Origin: CAVROT01 sp963722905
Lineage (GTDB): Bacteria > Pseudomonadota > Alphaproteobacteria > Rhodobacterales > Rhodobacteraceae
Reading direction: 5' to 3'
Assembly: GCA_963722905.1 (NCBI GenBank)
Contig: CAVROT010000011.1
Span: 62,001-126,000 of the forward strand
DNA: 64,000 bases
Below, one piece after another: positions 1 to 8,037 of the stretch (the stretch's first letter is position 1; every line of letters starts with the position of its first letter). A program made the translations under genes and the position numbers. Under the pieces are notes generated by a model that was not told the DNA's origin, did not search any database, and saw only the letters and a program-made list of their open reading frames with translations.

Positions 1-757
1 AGAGCTGGCTGGCCGGCGCATGGCCGATGGCCACGAACACGCCTTTCACGGAAAGCTCAAGAAGCTCGCCGGTGTCGACATGGCGCAGCCGCACGCCCTC
101 GACCCCGCGCGGATCGGTCGTGCCGGTCACTTCGTCGAGGGCGTGATTCCAGAGCACCTCGACCTTGGGGTGGTTGAGCAGGCGGTGCTGCAGGATCTTC
201 TCGGCCCGCAGCTCGTCCCGTCGGTGGACCAGCGTCACCTTGCTGGCGAAGTTTGTGAGGAAGAGCGCTTCCTCGACTGCGGTATTGCCGCCGCCGATCA
301 CGGCGACGTCCTGTCCGCGGTAGAAAAATCCGTCGCAGGTGGCGCAGGCGCTGACGCCGAACCCCTTGAACGCCTCCTCGCTGGGCAGTCCAAGCCATTT
401 GGCCTGGGCGCCGGTCGCGAGGATCATCGCGTCGGCAAGGTAGACCGCGCCGCCATCAGTCTCGGCCCGGAACGGCCGCTGCGACAGGTCGACCGAGGTG
501 ACGATGTCGCTGACCACCTCGGCGCCCGTGGCCCGCGCGTGCGCTTCCATCCGCACCATCAGGTCGGGACCCATCACCTGAGAGTCCCCCGGCCAGTTCT
601 CGACATCGGTCGTGATCGTCAGCTGCCCGCCGGGCTGGAGACCCTGGATCAACACCGGATCCAGCATGGCGCGCGCGGCATAGACGGCAGCGGTATAGCC
701 CGCAGGCCCCGATCCGACGATCAGGACCTTCACGCGGCGGGGGGCGGTGGCGGGCAT
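1..757 (-). CDS. trxB: Thioredoxin reductase, C-terminus cut by window edge
   Basis: NADPH-dependent FAD flavoprotein that reduces thioredoxin in the cytoplasm. The leftward frame starts at ATG 755-757 and is still open at base 1, so about 252 N-terminal residues are present. The N-terminus carries the FAD Rossmann motif VGSGPAGYTAAVYAAR. The redox-active CATC pair lies in SACATCDGFFYRG near residue 140, followed by the NADPH motif GGGNTAVEEALFL. These three elements in this order are diagnostic. A divergent Lrp/AsnC regulator starts 248 bp away, an arrangement compatible with shared promoter DNA. Only the C-terminal FAD-domain end is missing, because of the window boundary. Confidence 0.96.
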   Translation of the reverse strand, partial: MPATAPRRVKVLIVGSGPAGYTAAVYAARAMLDPVLIQGLQPGGQLTITTDVENWPGDSQVMGPDLMVRMEAHARATGAEVVSDIVTSVDLSQRPFRAETDGGAVYLADAMILATGAQAKWLGLPSEEAFKGFGVSACATCDGFFYRGQDVAVIGGGNTAVEEALFLTNFASKVTLVHRRDELRAEKILQHRLLNHPKVEVLWNHALDEVTGTTDPRGVEGVRLRHVDTGELLELSVKGVFVAIGHAPASQL

Positions 758-1005
758 GGGCGGTCTCCGTCGATCGGGCGGGCAGGGTGCCGATATAGGG
801 CCACACGCGGACGGCGTGAAGCCCGCGCTCCGAGGCCGCCCCGAGACACCGGGAGCGACCGCCGTCGCGGCCGAAGTCGCCGCGTCGCCCGCCGGGTGAC
901 GAAAGATTCTTGCGCAGCGGCGCCGTGCGGCATAGCTAGCCCACGATCCGCACCGGTCGGGGACTGCCCGAGCGTCCGGCCGGCGGGTGAAATGGCTGCG
1001 GGGGA

Positions 1006-1536
1006 ATGATGCCGGGACACAAGCTGGACGCCATCGACAGGGCGATCCTTTCCCACCTGCAGGACGACGGCCGTATGACCAACGTGGAACTTGCGCGCCG
1101 CGTCGGCATCTCGGCCCCGCCCTGCCTGCGCCGTGTCCGCACGCTGGAGGATTCGGGCTACCTGCTGGGCTACCACGCGCGGATCGACCCCCAGCGGCTG
1201 GGGTTCGACGTCCAGGTCTTCGCGATGGTCGGCCTGACCTCGCAGGCCGAGACGGACCTCAGGGCATTCGAGCAGCTGTGCCGCTCGTGGCCGCTGGTCC
1301 GCGAATGCCACATGCTGAACGGCGACATCGACTTCATTCTGAAGTGCGCGGCGCCCGACTTGGGTACGTTCCAGCGTTTCCTGACCGGGACCTTGCTCAC
1401 GACCCCCACCGTGGCCAGCGTGAAGACCTCGCTGGTGATCCGCGCCGCCAAGGATGCGCCCGGCGTACCGTTGGACTTCACGGCACCGCAGCAGGACGGC
1501 GACGCCGGCGTCCCCACGACCGAGGTCGGCGACTGA
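1006..1536 (+). CDS. Lrp/AsnC family transcriptional regulator
   Basis: A 176-residue DNA-binding regulator. Residues 5-65 form the AsnC-type winged helix-turn-helix (LDAIDRAILSHLQDDGRMTN, then LARRVGISAPPCLRRVRTLE). Residues 70-150 form the RAM ligand-binding and oligomerisation domain, ending with VKTSLVIRAAK. The tail after about 155 is low-complexity. Two adjacent ATGs (1006, 1009) follow a GGGGGA ribosome site, so either may start. It is transcribed away from trxB and may control that gene or respond to an amino acid; the effector cannot be read from sequence. The family call is secure. Confidence 0.93.
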   Translation: MMPGHKLDAIDRAILSHLQDDGRMTNVELARRVGISAPPCLRRVRTLEDSGYLLGYHARIDPQRLGFDVQVFAMVGLTSQAETDLRAFEQLCRSWPLVRECHMLNGDIDFILKCAAPDLGTFQRFLTGTLLTTPTVASVKTSLVIRAAKDAPGVPLDFTAPQQDGDAGVPTTEVGD

Positions 1537-1706
1537 GCCTTGCCGGACGCCGCCGCCGATGGCCGGTCGCCCTCCATCCGTCGGGATGCTGGCGATTTGC
1601 GGCGTCCCGGTGATGTCTGACGGGCCGCACGTCGCCGTTCTCTCTCCCCGAAGCACGTGACCGCATGCGTCGACGTCCTGCGCGGCGGACGGATGCGCGG
1701 CAGGCA

Positions 1707-2468
1707 CTATTCCACGCGAATGGTCGAGATCTGGCGTCCGTAATCGGCCTCGCGCCGGTGGGTGCTGCGGCGGTAGGAATAGAAGCTGTCGGCATCGGCG
1801 TAGGTGCAATGCCCGGTCCATGCGACATGGCCCAGCCCCATGCGGCGCAGGCGGTGCAGGCCGACGCCGGGCAGGTCCAGATACAGCCGGTCGCCCGTGC
1901 CGGGTGAGAAGAACCGCTCGTTGTCCGGGTCGTCGGCGACGAAGCGGTCGCGCAGTTCGGGCCCCACCTCGTAGGCGGCAGGCGAGATCGTGGGCCCGAT
2001 GACCGCCGCGATGTCGACGCGACGCGCGCCCAGACCTTCCATCGCCGCGACTGTCGCCTCCAGGATGCCGCGCAGGGTGCCGACCCAGCCGGCATGGGCC
2101 GCGCCGACCACGCCCGCCGACCGGTCGGCAAGGAGGACCGGCTGGCAATCGGCGGTCAGGATCGCGATGGCGAGCCCCGGCGTCCGGGTGACGAGGCCGT
2201 CGGCGCGCGGCGGCGGCCGCGACGGCAGTCCGTCGATCACGGCGACATCGGCGGAATGGGTCTGGCGCGGCGTGACCAGCGCGTCCTCGCCGACGCCCAG
2301 CGCCTTGGCCACGCGCGCGCGGTTGATGGCGACCGCCTGAGCCTGGTCCGACGATCCGCGCCCGCAGTTCAGCCCGGCGAACACGCCCGAGGACGCGCCG
2401 CCGCGCCGGGTGAAGAACCCGTGCCGCAGCGGTGCCAGCGCTGCGTCGGTGATGATCTCCATCGTCAT
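1707..2468 (-). CDS. pgeF: Polyphenol oxidase / peptidoglycan editing factor family (YfiH/PgeF)
   Basis: A 253-residue protein of the Cu-oxidase_4 (YfiH, DUF152) family. Members have been shown to act on purine nucleosides or to edit peptidoglycan precursors, so the substrate here is open. The family's metal ligands are visible: the His of TPRQTHSADV near residue 65, the Cys of LTADCQPVLL near 107 and the His of GAAHAGWVG near 124. Length is normal. It is the last gene of the leftward lgt-midA-pgeF run, 63 bp after the methyltransferase stop. Adjacent in-frame ATGs at 2468 and 2462 make the exact start uncertain by two codons. Confidence 0.92.
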   Translation of the reverse strand: MTMEIITDAALAPLRHGFFTRRGGASSGVFAGLNCGRGSSDQAQAVAINRARVAKALGVGEDALVTPRQTHSADVAVIDGLPSRPPPRADGLVTRTPGLAIAILTADCQPVLLADRSAGVVGAAHAGWVGTLRGILEATVAAMEGLGARRVDIAAVIGPTISPAAYEVGPELRDRFVADDPDNERFFSPGTGDRLYLDLPGVGLHRLRRMGLGHVAWTGHCTYADADSFYSYRRSTHRREADYGRQISTIRVE

Positions 2469-2531
2469 GGCGGCGGGTCCGTCGCGGTGGGATCTGAGGG
2501 TATCGGCGTCGGCGGTCGGTCGGATCGGTCG

Positions 2532-3617
2532 TCAGAGCGGGGCATGGGGCATGTCGTCGGACGCGGCGAGGTCCGGCAGCGGTCGGGTGCCGTCATGCAG
2601 GGCCATCACACGAAACAGCAATCCCATTTCTTCGGGGTGGGTCAACCGCCGATGCGCCGCGACATGGCTGTCGAGTTCGGCGCCGCCAAGGCCGCGTGCC
2701 AGCGCGCGGGCGCGTACGGCGATGCCCAGACGCTCCAGCCAGACGCCCTGCGGCACGAGGGCGCTGGCGGCACAGGGCGAAGCGGCCGCCAGGGCGCCGA
2801 AGTCGACATGCGCGGTGAGGTCGCTGTCGCCGGGTGCGTCCAGGACGCCGACCTTCCCGTGCCCGCGCAGGGCCTGCAAGGTATCGCCCAGCGACTGCGG
2901 GCTGCCATAGTCCACGATCCGCAGGCATCCCCCGTGCGCCGCGATGTGCCGGCCCAGCGCGCCGGCGATGGCCGCGGCGGGGGCGCAGATCTCGACCATA
3001 TCGCCGTCGGCCGTGTCCCCAAGGCGCGGGGCTAGGGTCGGCGGCAGGGCCGGACCGCCCAGCCCGAACGCAAGCACGCCGTCGGCGACCCCGACCAGCC
3101 GTTCGCACCAGTGGTCGCCGTCGCGCAGGAACTGCCGGATCGGCAGCGCATCGAAGAACTCGTTGGCAAATCCCAGAAGCGGCAGCCCCGGCAGGCTGTC
3201 CACCGTGTCATGGAGGGTCGGGGCGTGGGCTGAAAGCGTTGCCGCCTGCACCGCGCGCAGGACCGGCGATGCCTCGACCAGATGCAGGGTGGCGGCATCG
3301 GAAAATCCCGGCACCCGGCCGGCTGCGCGCAGCGCGTCGGCCATCGCGGTTCCGCGCCCCGGCCCCAGCTCGACCAAGGCGAAGGGGGCGGGGCGCCCGC
3401 GCTCCACCCAGTCCTGCGCGACGGCAAGGCCGACCAGCTCGCCCCACATCTGGCTGATCTCGGGGGCAGTGGTGAAATCGCCGCCGCAGCCCAGCGGATC
3501 GCGGGTGGTGTAGTAGCCGTGGACCGGGTGCAGCAGGCAGGCCGTCATGTAATCGGCGACGGTCATGGGTCCCGTCGCGGCGATCTGACCGGCGAGGATG
3601 CGCGCCAGCGGCGTCAC
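2532..3617 (-). CDS. SAM-dependent methyltransferase, MidA/NDUFAF7 family
   Basis: A 361-residue class I methyltransferase of the MidA/NDUFAF7 family (COG1565); the mitochondrial member methylates an arginine of complex I. The sequence shows ADYMTACLLHPVHGYYTTRD at the N-terminus, TTAPEISQMWGE, and the SAM motif VELGPGRGTAMADALR near residue 80. The frame runs open far upstream into lgt. The start is placed at GTG 3617 because it overlaps the lgt stop as GTGA, a typical coupled start, and because family homology begins there. It lies in the lgt-midA-pgeF operon. The target in this organism is inferred only by family. Confidence 0.9.
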   Translation of the reverse strand: MTPLARILAGQIAATGPMTVADYMTACLLHPVHGYYTTRDPLGCGGDFTTAPEISQMWGELVGLAVAQDWVERGRPAPFALVELGPGRGTAMADALRAAGRVPGFSDAATLHLVEASPVLRAVQAATLSAHAPTLHDTVDSLPGLPLLGFANEFFDALPIRQFLRDGDHWCERLVGVADGVLAFGLGGPALPPTLAPRLGDTADGDMVEICAPAAAIAGALGRHIAAHGGCLRIVDYGSPQSLGDTLQALRGHGKVGVLDAPGDSDLTAHVDFGALAAASPCAASALVPQGVWLERLGIAVRARALARGLGGAELDSHVAAHRRLTHPEEMGLLFRVMALHDGTRPLPDLAASDDMPHAPL

Positions 3618-4513
3618 GCGGCGCGCGGCCCGCCCCGCCGCCGGGCGGCCAGGATCAGCCCCGCGCCGGCCGCGATCATGGGCAGCGACAGAAGCTGGCC
3701 CATGCTCAGCCCCGCCGCCCCCCATTGCACGATGTGGCCCAGAGGGTTGTCCGGCGTGACGAACTGGGCATCGGCCTGGCGGAACAGCTCGACGAAACAG
3801 CGCGCGCCACCGTAGCCGGCCAGGAAAACGCCCGTCAGAGCGCCGGGCCTTCGCAGCCAGCCACGCCCGAAGGCCAGGGCGATCAGCACCGCCCCCAGCG
3901 CGAGCCCTTCCAGCCCCGCCTCGTAGAGCTGCGACGGATGCCGCGCGCAGGCCCCGGCGACGCCCGGACAGTCCTGCGCCCCCGGGCCAGGAAAGATCAC
4001 GCCCCACGGCAGGTCCGTCGGGCGGCCCCACAGCTCGGCGTTGACGAAATTCGCAAGCCGGCCCAGCAGCAGGCCGGGCGGGGTACCCAACGCCAGCAGG
4101 TCCGTCATCTGCCGCCACGGGATGCCCCGCCGCGCGGCGAAGTAGAGCCCCGCCGCCGCTACGCCCAGCATGCCGCCGTGAAAGGACATGCCGCCCTGCC
4201 AGATCGCCAGGATCTCGGCCGGGTGGGCGGCATAGTATGCCGGCTGGTAGAAAAGGACGAATCCCAGCCGCCCGCCGATGATCACGCCCAGAATGATCGA
4301 CGTGACCAGCTCCTCGACCTGTGCCGGGCCCATCGGTGCTGCGCCGCCGGGCCAGAGCGCCGGGCGGCGAACGGCCGCGACGGCCAGTCGCCATCCCGCC
4401 ACGATCCCGGCGATGTAGGCCAGCGCGTACCAGCGCAGCGCGAAGGCGAAGCCGCCGATCTGGACCGAGAAGATCTCGGGCGATATGTCGGGAAAGGGGA
4501 TGGCGGCCTGCAT
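3614..4513 (-). CDS. lgt: Prolipoprotein diacylglyceryl transferase
   Basis: Inner-membrane enzyme that transfers diacylglycerol from phosphatidylglycerol to the lipobox cysteine of prelipoproteins, the first step of lipoprotein maturation. The 299-residue product has several hydrophobic helices, the conserved LRWYALAYIAGI start region, the MSFHGGMLG motif, and the Lgt signature GLLLGRLANFVNAELWGRPT. An upstream in-frame start (4549) would add 12 charged residues; the internal Met (MQAAIPFPDISPEIF) fits the family better, though no strong ribosome site marks it. It is first in the operon and overlaps the methyltransferase start by 4 bp. ubiK is divergent. Confidence 0.94.
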   Translation of the reverse strand: MQAAIPFPDISPEIFSVQIGGFAFALRWYALAYIAGIVAGWRLAVAAVRRPALWPGGAAPMGPAQVEELVTSIILGVIIGGRLGFVLFYQPAYYAAHPAEILAIWQGGMSFHGGMLGVAAAGLYFAARRGIPWRQMTDLLALGTPPGLLLGRLANFVNAELWGRPTDLPWGVIFPGPGAQDCPGVAGACARHPSQLYEAGLEGLALGAVLIALAFGRGWLRRPGALTGVFLAGYGGARCFVELFRQADAQFVTPDNPLGHIVQWGAAGLSMGQLLSLPMIAAGAGLILAARRRGGPRAA

Positions 4514-4645
4514 CCCCGGGGATTGGCGGCGGCGCGTGCGCGATGTCAACCTTGAGAATGGGCGGGGCAGGGACCATATCGGGACCGTACCCCGAACACC
4601 GGTGGACCCCAGGCGGTCACGCCAGAGCCCTGATGGAGCGACCAG

Positions 4646-4894
4646 ATGCAGACCCGGACGAAGATCTTCGACGACCTCTCCCAGCTGATGACCAACGCCA
4701 TGGGCGTGGCGCAGGGCGCCCGCAGCGAGGCCGAGACCGCAATGAAGGGCATGGTCGACCGGTTCCTTGCCGACCGCGACCTTGTCACGCGCGAGGAGTT
4801 CGACGCCGTGCGCACCATGGCCCAGAAGGCGCGCGAGGAGAACGCCGCGCTCAAGGCCCGGCTGGACGCCATGTCGAACGGCAACGCGGGCTGA
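4646..4894 (+). CDS. ubiK: Ubiquinone biosynthesis accessory factor UbiK (BMFP domain)
   Basis: An 82-residue BMFP/YqiC-family protein. Established members help aerobic ubiquinone biosynthesis and form coiled-coil trimers. The family pattern is clear: an amphipathic N-terminus (IFDDLSQLMTNAMGVAQGAR), the central ADRDLVTREEFDAVRTMAQK, and a C-terminal coiled coil (AREENAALKARLDAM). Length matches the family. It is divergent from lgt and convergent with soxR (16 bp between stops). Confidence 0.88.
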   Translation: MQTRTKIFDDLSQLMTNAMGVAQGARSEAETAMKGMVDRFLADRDLVTREEFDAVRTMAQKAREENAALKARLDAMSNGNAG

Positions 4895-4909
4895 CCTGAC
4901 GGTGGGCGA

Positions 4910-5356
4910 TCAGCGCTCCGGAGGCCTGTCGCCCACCAGGTAGCGCGGTCCTGCGCCTCGCGCCCCGGCAGCGTCGCCGGGGTTGTAGAGCCTGCATTGC
5001 GTCAGGGACAGGCATCCGCATCCGATGCAGGCGTCGAGCTGTGACCGCAGCGCCTCCAGCGCCGCGATCCGACAGTCGATCCCTTCCGCGAAGCTGCGGG
5101 ACAACCGGGCCCAGTCGCCCTTGGTCGGCGCTCGCCCCTTCGGCAGGGACGCAAGCGCGTCCCGAATCTCGGCGATGGAAAAACCCAGCTTCTGTGCGAT
5201 CAGCACAAAGGACAGGCGCCGGATGTCGGCACGTTCGAACCGGCGCTGCCCGCCTTCGGACCGGTCGGGCGCGATCAGGCCCACCTCCTCGTAGTAGCGG
5301 ATCGCCGACACGGCCAGCCCGGTGCGGTTGGCGATCTCTCCGATACCCAGCGACAT
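4910..5356 (-). CDS. soxR: Redox-sensitive MerR-family activator SoxR
   Basis: A 148-residue homodimeric transcription factor that senses redox-cycling compounds through a [2Fe-2S] cluster. The MerR helix-turn-helix is at residues 5-25 (IGEIANRTGLAVSAIRYYEE), then a dimerisation helix, then the SoxR-specific cluster CIGCGCLSLTQC near 110 (four cysteines, CxxCxCxxxxxC). All four cluster cysteines are present, so the sensor should be functional. The frame is open upstream, but MSLGIGEIANRTG is the family start and lies 10 bp from a SoxR operator. The C-terminus ends YLVGDRPPER. The divergent VOC gene is the obvious target. Confidence 0.96.
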   Translation of the reverse strand: MSLGIGEIANRTGLAVSAIRYYEEVGLIAPDRSEGGQRRFERADIRRLSFVLIAQKLGFSIAEIRDALASLPKGRAPTKGDWARLSRSFAEGIDCRIAALEALRSQLDACIGCGCLSLTQCRLYNPGDAAGARGAGPRYLVGDRPPER

Positions 5357-5361
5357 GGACG

Positions 5362-5392
5362 TTGACCTCAAGTGGACTTGAGGGACTACACA
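5362..5392 (+). promoter_or_regulatory. SoxR-controlled promoter with SoxR box
   Basis: Bases 5366-5383 read CCTCAAGTGGACTTGAGG, a perfect 8-bp inverted repeat around GG that matches the known SoxR operator type. It sits between a -35-like TTGACC (5362-5367) and a -10-like TACACA (5387-5392). The spacing is 19 bp, the overlong spacer typical of MerR-family promoters. It reads toward the VOC gene at 5427 and lies just outside the soxR start, so it could also govern soxR. Confidence 0.88.
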
Positions 5393-5426
5393 TGATTCGC
5401 ACGCAACGCGAAACGGAGGAAACCCC

Positions 5427-5804
5427 ATGACCCGGCTGGAACACCTGAACGTCACCGTGTCCGATCCCGATGCGACCGCCGCCCGACTGGGCGATCTGTT
5501 CGGTTGGACCGTCAGGTGGCAGGGCGCCTCGATCCATGGCGGTCGCTCCATCCACGTGGGTACGGCGGATGATTACATCGCCCTCTACGCCATGGGTCCC
5601 AAGGCAGGCGGTGCCAAGAATACCTACATCACCGTTGGCGGATTGAACCACATCGGGGTGGTGGTCGACGACCTCGACGCGGCGGAGGCGCGTGTCAGGG
5701 CTGCAGGGCTGGTTCCGACAAGTCACGCCGACTACGAACCGGGCCGCCGCTTCTATTTCGATGATCCCGACGGGATCGAGTTCGAGGTGGTGAGCTACGA
5801 TTGA
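5427..5804 (+). CDS. VOC family protein (glyoxalase/bleomycin-resistance fold)
   Basis: A 125-residue vicinal-oxygen-chelate protein. It shows the paired beta-alpha-beta-beta-beta modules: RLEHLNVTVSDPDATAARLG at the start with its metal-type His, LNHIGVVVDDLDAAEARVRA for the second module, and the C-terminal FYFDDPDGIEFEVVSYD with the conserved Asp-Pro-Asp-Gly and Glu. A GGAGGA ribosome site lies at 5415-5420. It is divergent from soxR behind a SoxR-type promoter, which suggests a role in detoxifying redox-cycling or electrophilic compounds. The substrate is unknown; VOC proteins include lyases, dioxygenases and drug-binding proteins. Confidence 0.9.
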   Translation: MTRLEHLNVTVSDPDATAARLGDLFGWTVRWQGASIHGGRSIHVGTADDYIALYAMGPKAGGAKNTYITVGGLNHIGVVVDDLDAAEARVRAAGLVPTSHADYEPGRRFYFDDPDGIEFEVVSYD

Positions 5805-5824
5805 GCACCGAACACGGAATCGGT

Positions 5825-5852
5825 CGGTCGCGGGACGGATGCCGCGCGACCG
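5825..5852. terminator. Possible stem-loop between convergent genes
   Basis: An 8-bp inverted repeat (CGGTCGCG at 5825-5832 and CGCGACCG at 5845-5852) with a 12-nt loop lies between the convergent VOC and denD stops. There is no T-run, so it is only a weak terminator candidate. Confidence 0.3.
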
Positions 5853-5873
5853 GTCGAGGTACCTCGGCGTCTA

Positions 5874-6839
5874 TCAGAGGGCGATGCCCTCCTCCTCGAC
5901 GTAATACCGGACGTTGTCCTCGAAACTGTCATCGGACCGCAGCCCCAGATCGCGCGCCTTCGCGGCGTCGTAGTCGAAGCGCCAACCGGACACGATGCGC
6001 TCCACATCGGGCTGCGGCTCCCAGTCGATCAGCTTGGCCGGCCCCGGACCGGCGACTGCGGTCATGGCGTCGATCAGCTGGCGTACGCTCCAGGTCCGGC
6101 CGGGCATCGTCATGTTCACCTGCCGTCCCAGCGCATCCTGCTCCAGTTCGGCCCCGAGGATCAGGTTCTCTGTCACGGCGCGCGGCGACAGGTAGTAGTG
6201 CAGGAAATCCTCGGCAACGGGGCAGACCGCGCGCTGGCCGTTCAACGGCTCGCGGATGATGCCAGACATGAAGGACGACGCCGCCTTGTTGGGGGCACCG
6301 GGCCGCACGCTGATGGTGGGCAGGCGGAACCCGCGCCCACGCACAAGGCCGCGGCGGGAATAGTCGTTCAGCGCCAGTTCGCCCATGGCCTTCTGAGCGC
6401 CGTAGGAGGTCTGGGGATTGGGGATCGTCCAGTCCTGTATCGGATCGGGAACGTCACCGCCGAAGACCGCGCAGGACGAGGTGAAGACCACCACCGGCGC
6501 CGTCCCGAGGGCGCGGCACCGTTCGAAAACGTTGAGCGTTCCGTGCAGGTTCACGCGGTAGCCGATGTCGAAATCGGCCTCCGCATGGCCCGAGACGATG
6601 GCGGCCAGAAGGAAGATCACGTCGACGTCCGCGTCAATGGCGCCTGCAACGGAAGCGGCATCGCCGATGTCGCAGGCCACGGCCGCGACCTCGAACGACG
6701 CCTCGACCGGCGCGGGCGCCTCCAGATCGCACAGCGTCAGCTTCGCAATCGGCTCGCCCCGAAGGCGGCCGCGATCCGAAAGGGCGCGGGCGACGCGGCG
6801 TCCGATGAAGCCGCCGCCGCCGATGATGAGGATGTTCAC
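5874..6839 (-). CDS. denD: D-erythronate dehydrogenase-like NAD-dependent epimerase/dehydratase (DenD)
   Basis: A 321-residue extended short-chain dehydrogenase. DenD enzymes oxidise D-erythronate to the 2-oxo acid in four-carbon sugar-acid catabolism. NAD binding is shown by ILIIGGGGFIGRRVARAL at the N-terminus; the catalytic Ser lies in FTSSCAVFGG and the Tyr-x3-Lys in TSYGAQKAMGE. RLPTISVRPGAPNKAASSF and the ending YYVEEEGIAL are typical of the DenD subgroup. The usual partners OtnK and OtnC are absent here, so the partner kinase and aldolase must lie elsewhere or the substrate differs. It is the last gene of a leftward run rhtB-kdgK-dctP-denD. Confidence 0.85.
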   Translation of the reverse strand: MNILIIGGGGFIGRRVARALSDRGRLRGEPIAKLTLCDLEAPAPVEASFEVAAVACDIGDAASVAGAIDADVDVIFLLAAIVSGHAEADFDIGYRVNLHGTLNVFERCRALGTAPVVVFTSSCAVFGGDVPDPIQDWTIPNPQTSYGAQKAMGELALNDYSRRGLVRGRGFRLPTISVRPGAPNKAASSFMSGIIREPLNGQRAVCPVAEDFLHYYLSPRAVTENLILGAELEQDALGRQVNMTMPGRTWSVRQLIDAMTAVAGPGPAKLIDWEPQPDVERIVSGWRFDYDAAKARDLGLRSDDSFEDNVRYYVEEEGIAL

Positions 6840-6932
6840 GTGTCCCGCGCCCCTTGCCGTGTCATGTGCCGTGCCGTTTCTGGCCCGCGCCTGCCGCCCG
6901 TCGGAAACATCGCCGGGCGGCAGGGCGCGCGA

Positions 6933-7955
6933 TCACTCTTCGCTCAGGCCGATGCGCTTGAGGAAGGTTTTGTGGCTGTCCACGATCTCGGCCGTCTCCG
7001 GCGTCTTCGTGGCCCAGTCCGTCCACGCGGTCTGCGCCGCGTCGCGGAACACGCCGCGGTCCTCCACCGACCAGTCGTAGAGGGTCACGCCCTTCTCCGG
7101 CAGCGCCGCCAGCGCCTCGCCGTTCTCGACGATGGTGAGCTGCATCAGCTTGAGCGCCAGGCTCTCCTCGGCCGAGGTGATGATGGCCTGATGTGCCGGG
7201 GGCATGGCGTCCCAGACCGCCTTGTTGCAGGCCAGATGGTCCGACGACATCGAATGGAAGCCCGGGAAGGTCGTGTGCTTGGCGATGTCGTAGATCCCCA
7301 GGCCGACGTTGTTGGCCAGCGTCGAGGCGTCGGCGCCGTCGATGATACCGGTCTCCAGCGCGGTGAAGATTTCGGTGAAGTCCATCACGACAGGCGAGGC
7401 GCCCAGCTCGGCGAAGATCTCGGATTCCATTCCCGGGGGCGAGCGGAACTTCCAGTTCTTCAGGTCGTCCGGCCCGTTTAGCGGGGTGGTCGAGTTCAGC
7501 GATTCCTGCCCGCCGACGTGGTTGCCGACGAAATGCATGCCGTTGGCCTCGTAAAGGGCCTGTATCTGCTCGCGGCCGCCGCCGTAGCGGACCCATGCGT
7601 GGAACTCCAGCGGCGTGTCGTAGCCGCCCATCGTGTCGGCGACGAACTGGAAGGCGGGGTTCTTGCCGGTCTGGTAGCTGCCGTTGGTCATGTCGCAGTC
7701 GAGGATGCCGCTGGCGGCGGCGTCGAAGGTCTCGGCCGATTTTACGACGGCGGCGGAATAGAACATCTCGATGGCGATGTCGTTGTCGGACATCACGTGA
7801 ACTTCGTCCACGAATTCGGTGATCAGCCGGCCGACCGTCGATTCAGGGGCGTTGTGGTTCTGGATGCGCAGCGTCGTGGTCTGCGCGGTGGCGCCGGCGC
7901 CGGTAAGCGCAAGGGCCAGCGCGCCGGTGGCGCATGTGGTGACTAGTCTCGTCAT
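6933..7955 (-). CDS. dctP: TRAP transporter substrate-binding protein (DctP), orphan copy
   Basis: A 340-residue periplasmic solute receptor with a Sec signal peptide (MTRLVTTCATGALALALTGA, cleaved near ATAQ). The TRAP core is clear: LDCDMTNGSYQTGKNPAFQF, WKFRSPPG with the Arg that normally grips a substrate carboxylate, VVMDFTEIFTALETGIIDGA, and SSDHLACNKAVWD. The start at 7955 follows a GGAGGAG ribosome site and is the only one giving a signal peptide. No DctQ/DctM genes adjoin it. A closely similar receptor at 23492-24505 heads a full TRAP operon, so this one may share those membrane subunits. Confidence 0.94.
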   Translation of the reverse strand: MTRLVTTCATGALALALTGAGATAQTTTLRIQNHNAPESTVGRLITEFVDEVHVMSDNDIAIEMFYSAAVVKSAETFDAAASGILDCDMTNGSYQTGKNPAFQFVADTMGGYDTPLEFHAWVRYGGGREQIQALYEANGMHFVGNHVGGQESLNSTTPLNGPDDLKNWKFRSPPGMESEIFAELGASPVVMDFTEIFTALETGIIDGADASTLANNVGLGIYDIAKHTTFPGFHSMSSDHLACNKAVWDAMPPAHQAIITSAEESLALKLMQLTIVENGEALAALPEKGVTLYDWSVEDRGVFRDAAQTAWTDWATKTPETAEIVDSHKTFLKRIGLSEE

Positions 7956-8023
7956 ATTCAGTCTCCTCCCATGGAACGTTGTCCGTTGCCGCCCGCGCGA
8001 TCCAGTCACGCGGTGTGGTCCGG

Positions 8024-8035
8024 TGACTATACCAG
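8024..8035. promoter_or_regulatory. Partial TGGTATACCA-type operator upstream of dctP
   Basis: TGACTATACCAG matches one half (TATACCA) of the perfect palindrome found at 9739-9750. It lies about 70 bp upstream of the dctP start. The match is 8 of 12, so the site is tentative. Confidence 0.35.
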
Positions 8036-8037
8036 CA

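Noticed and set aside
2532..4577. Apparent 681-residue fusion protein spanning lgt and the methyltransferase
   Set aside because: Only the part after GTG 3617 shows methyltransferase motifs. The rest is a shadow of lgt in another frame. The GTGA overlap gives a normal coupled start.
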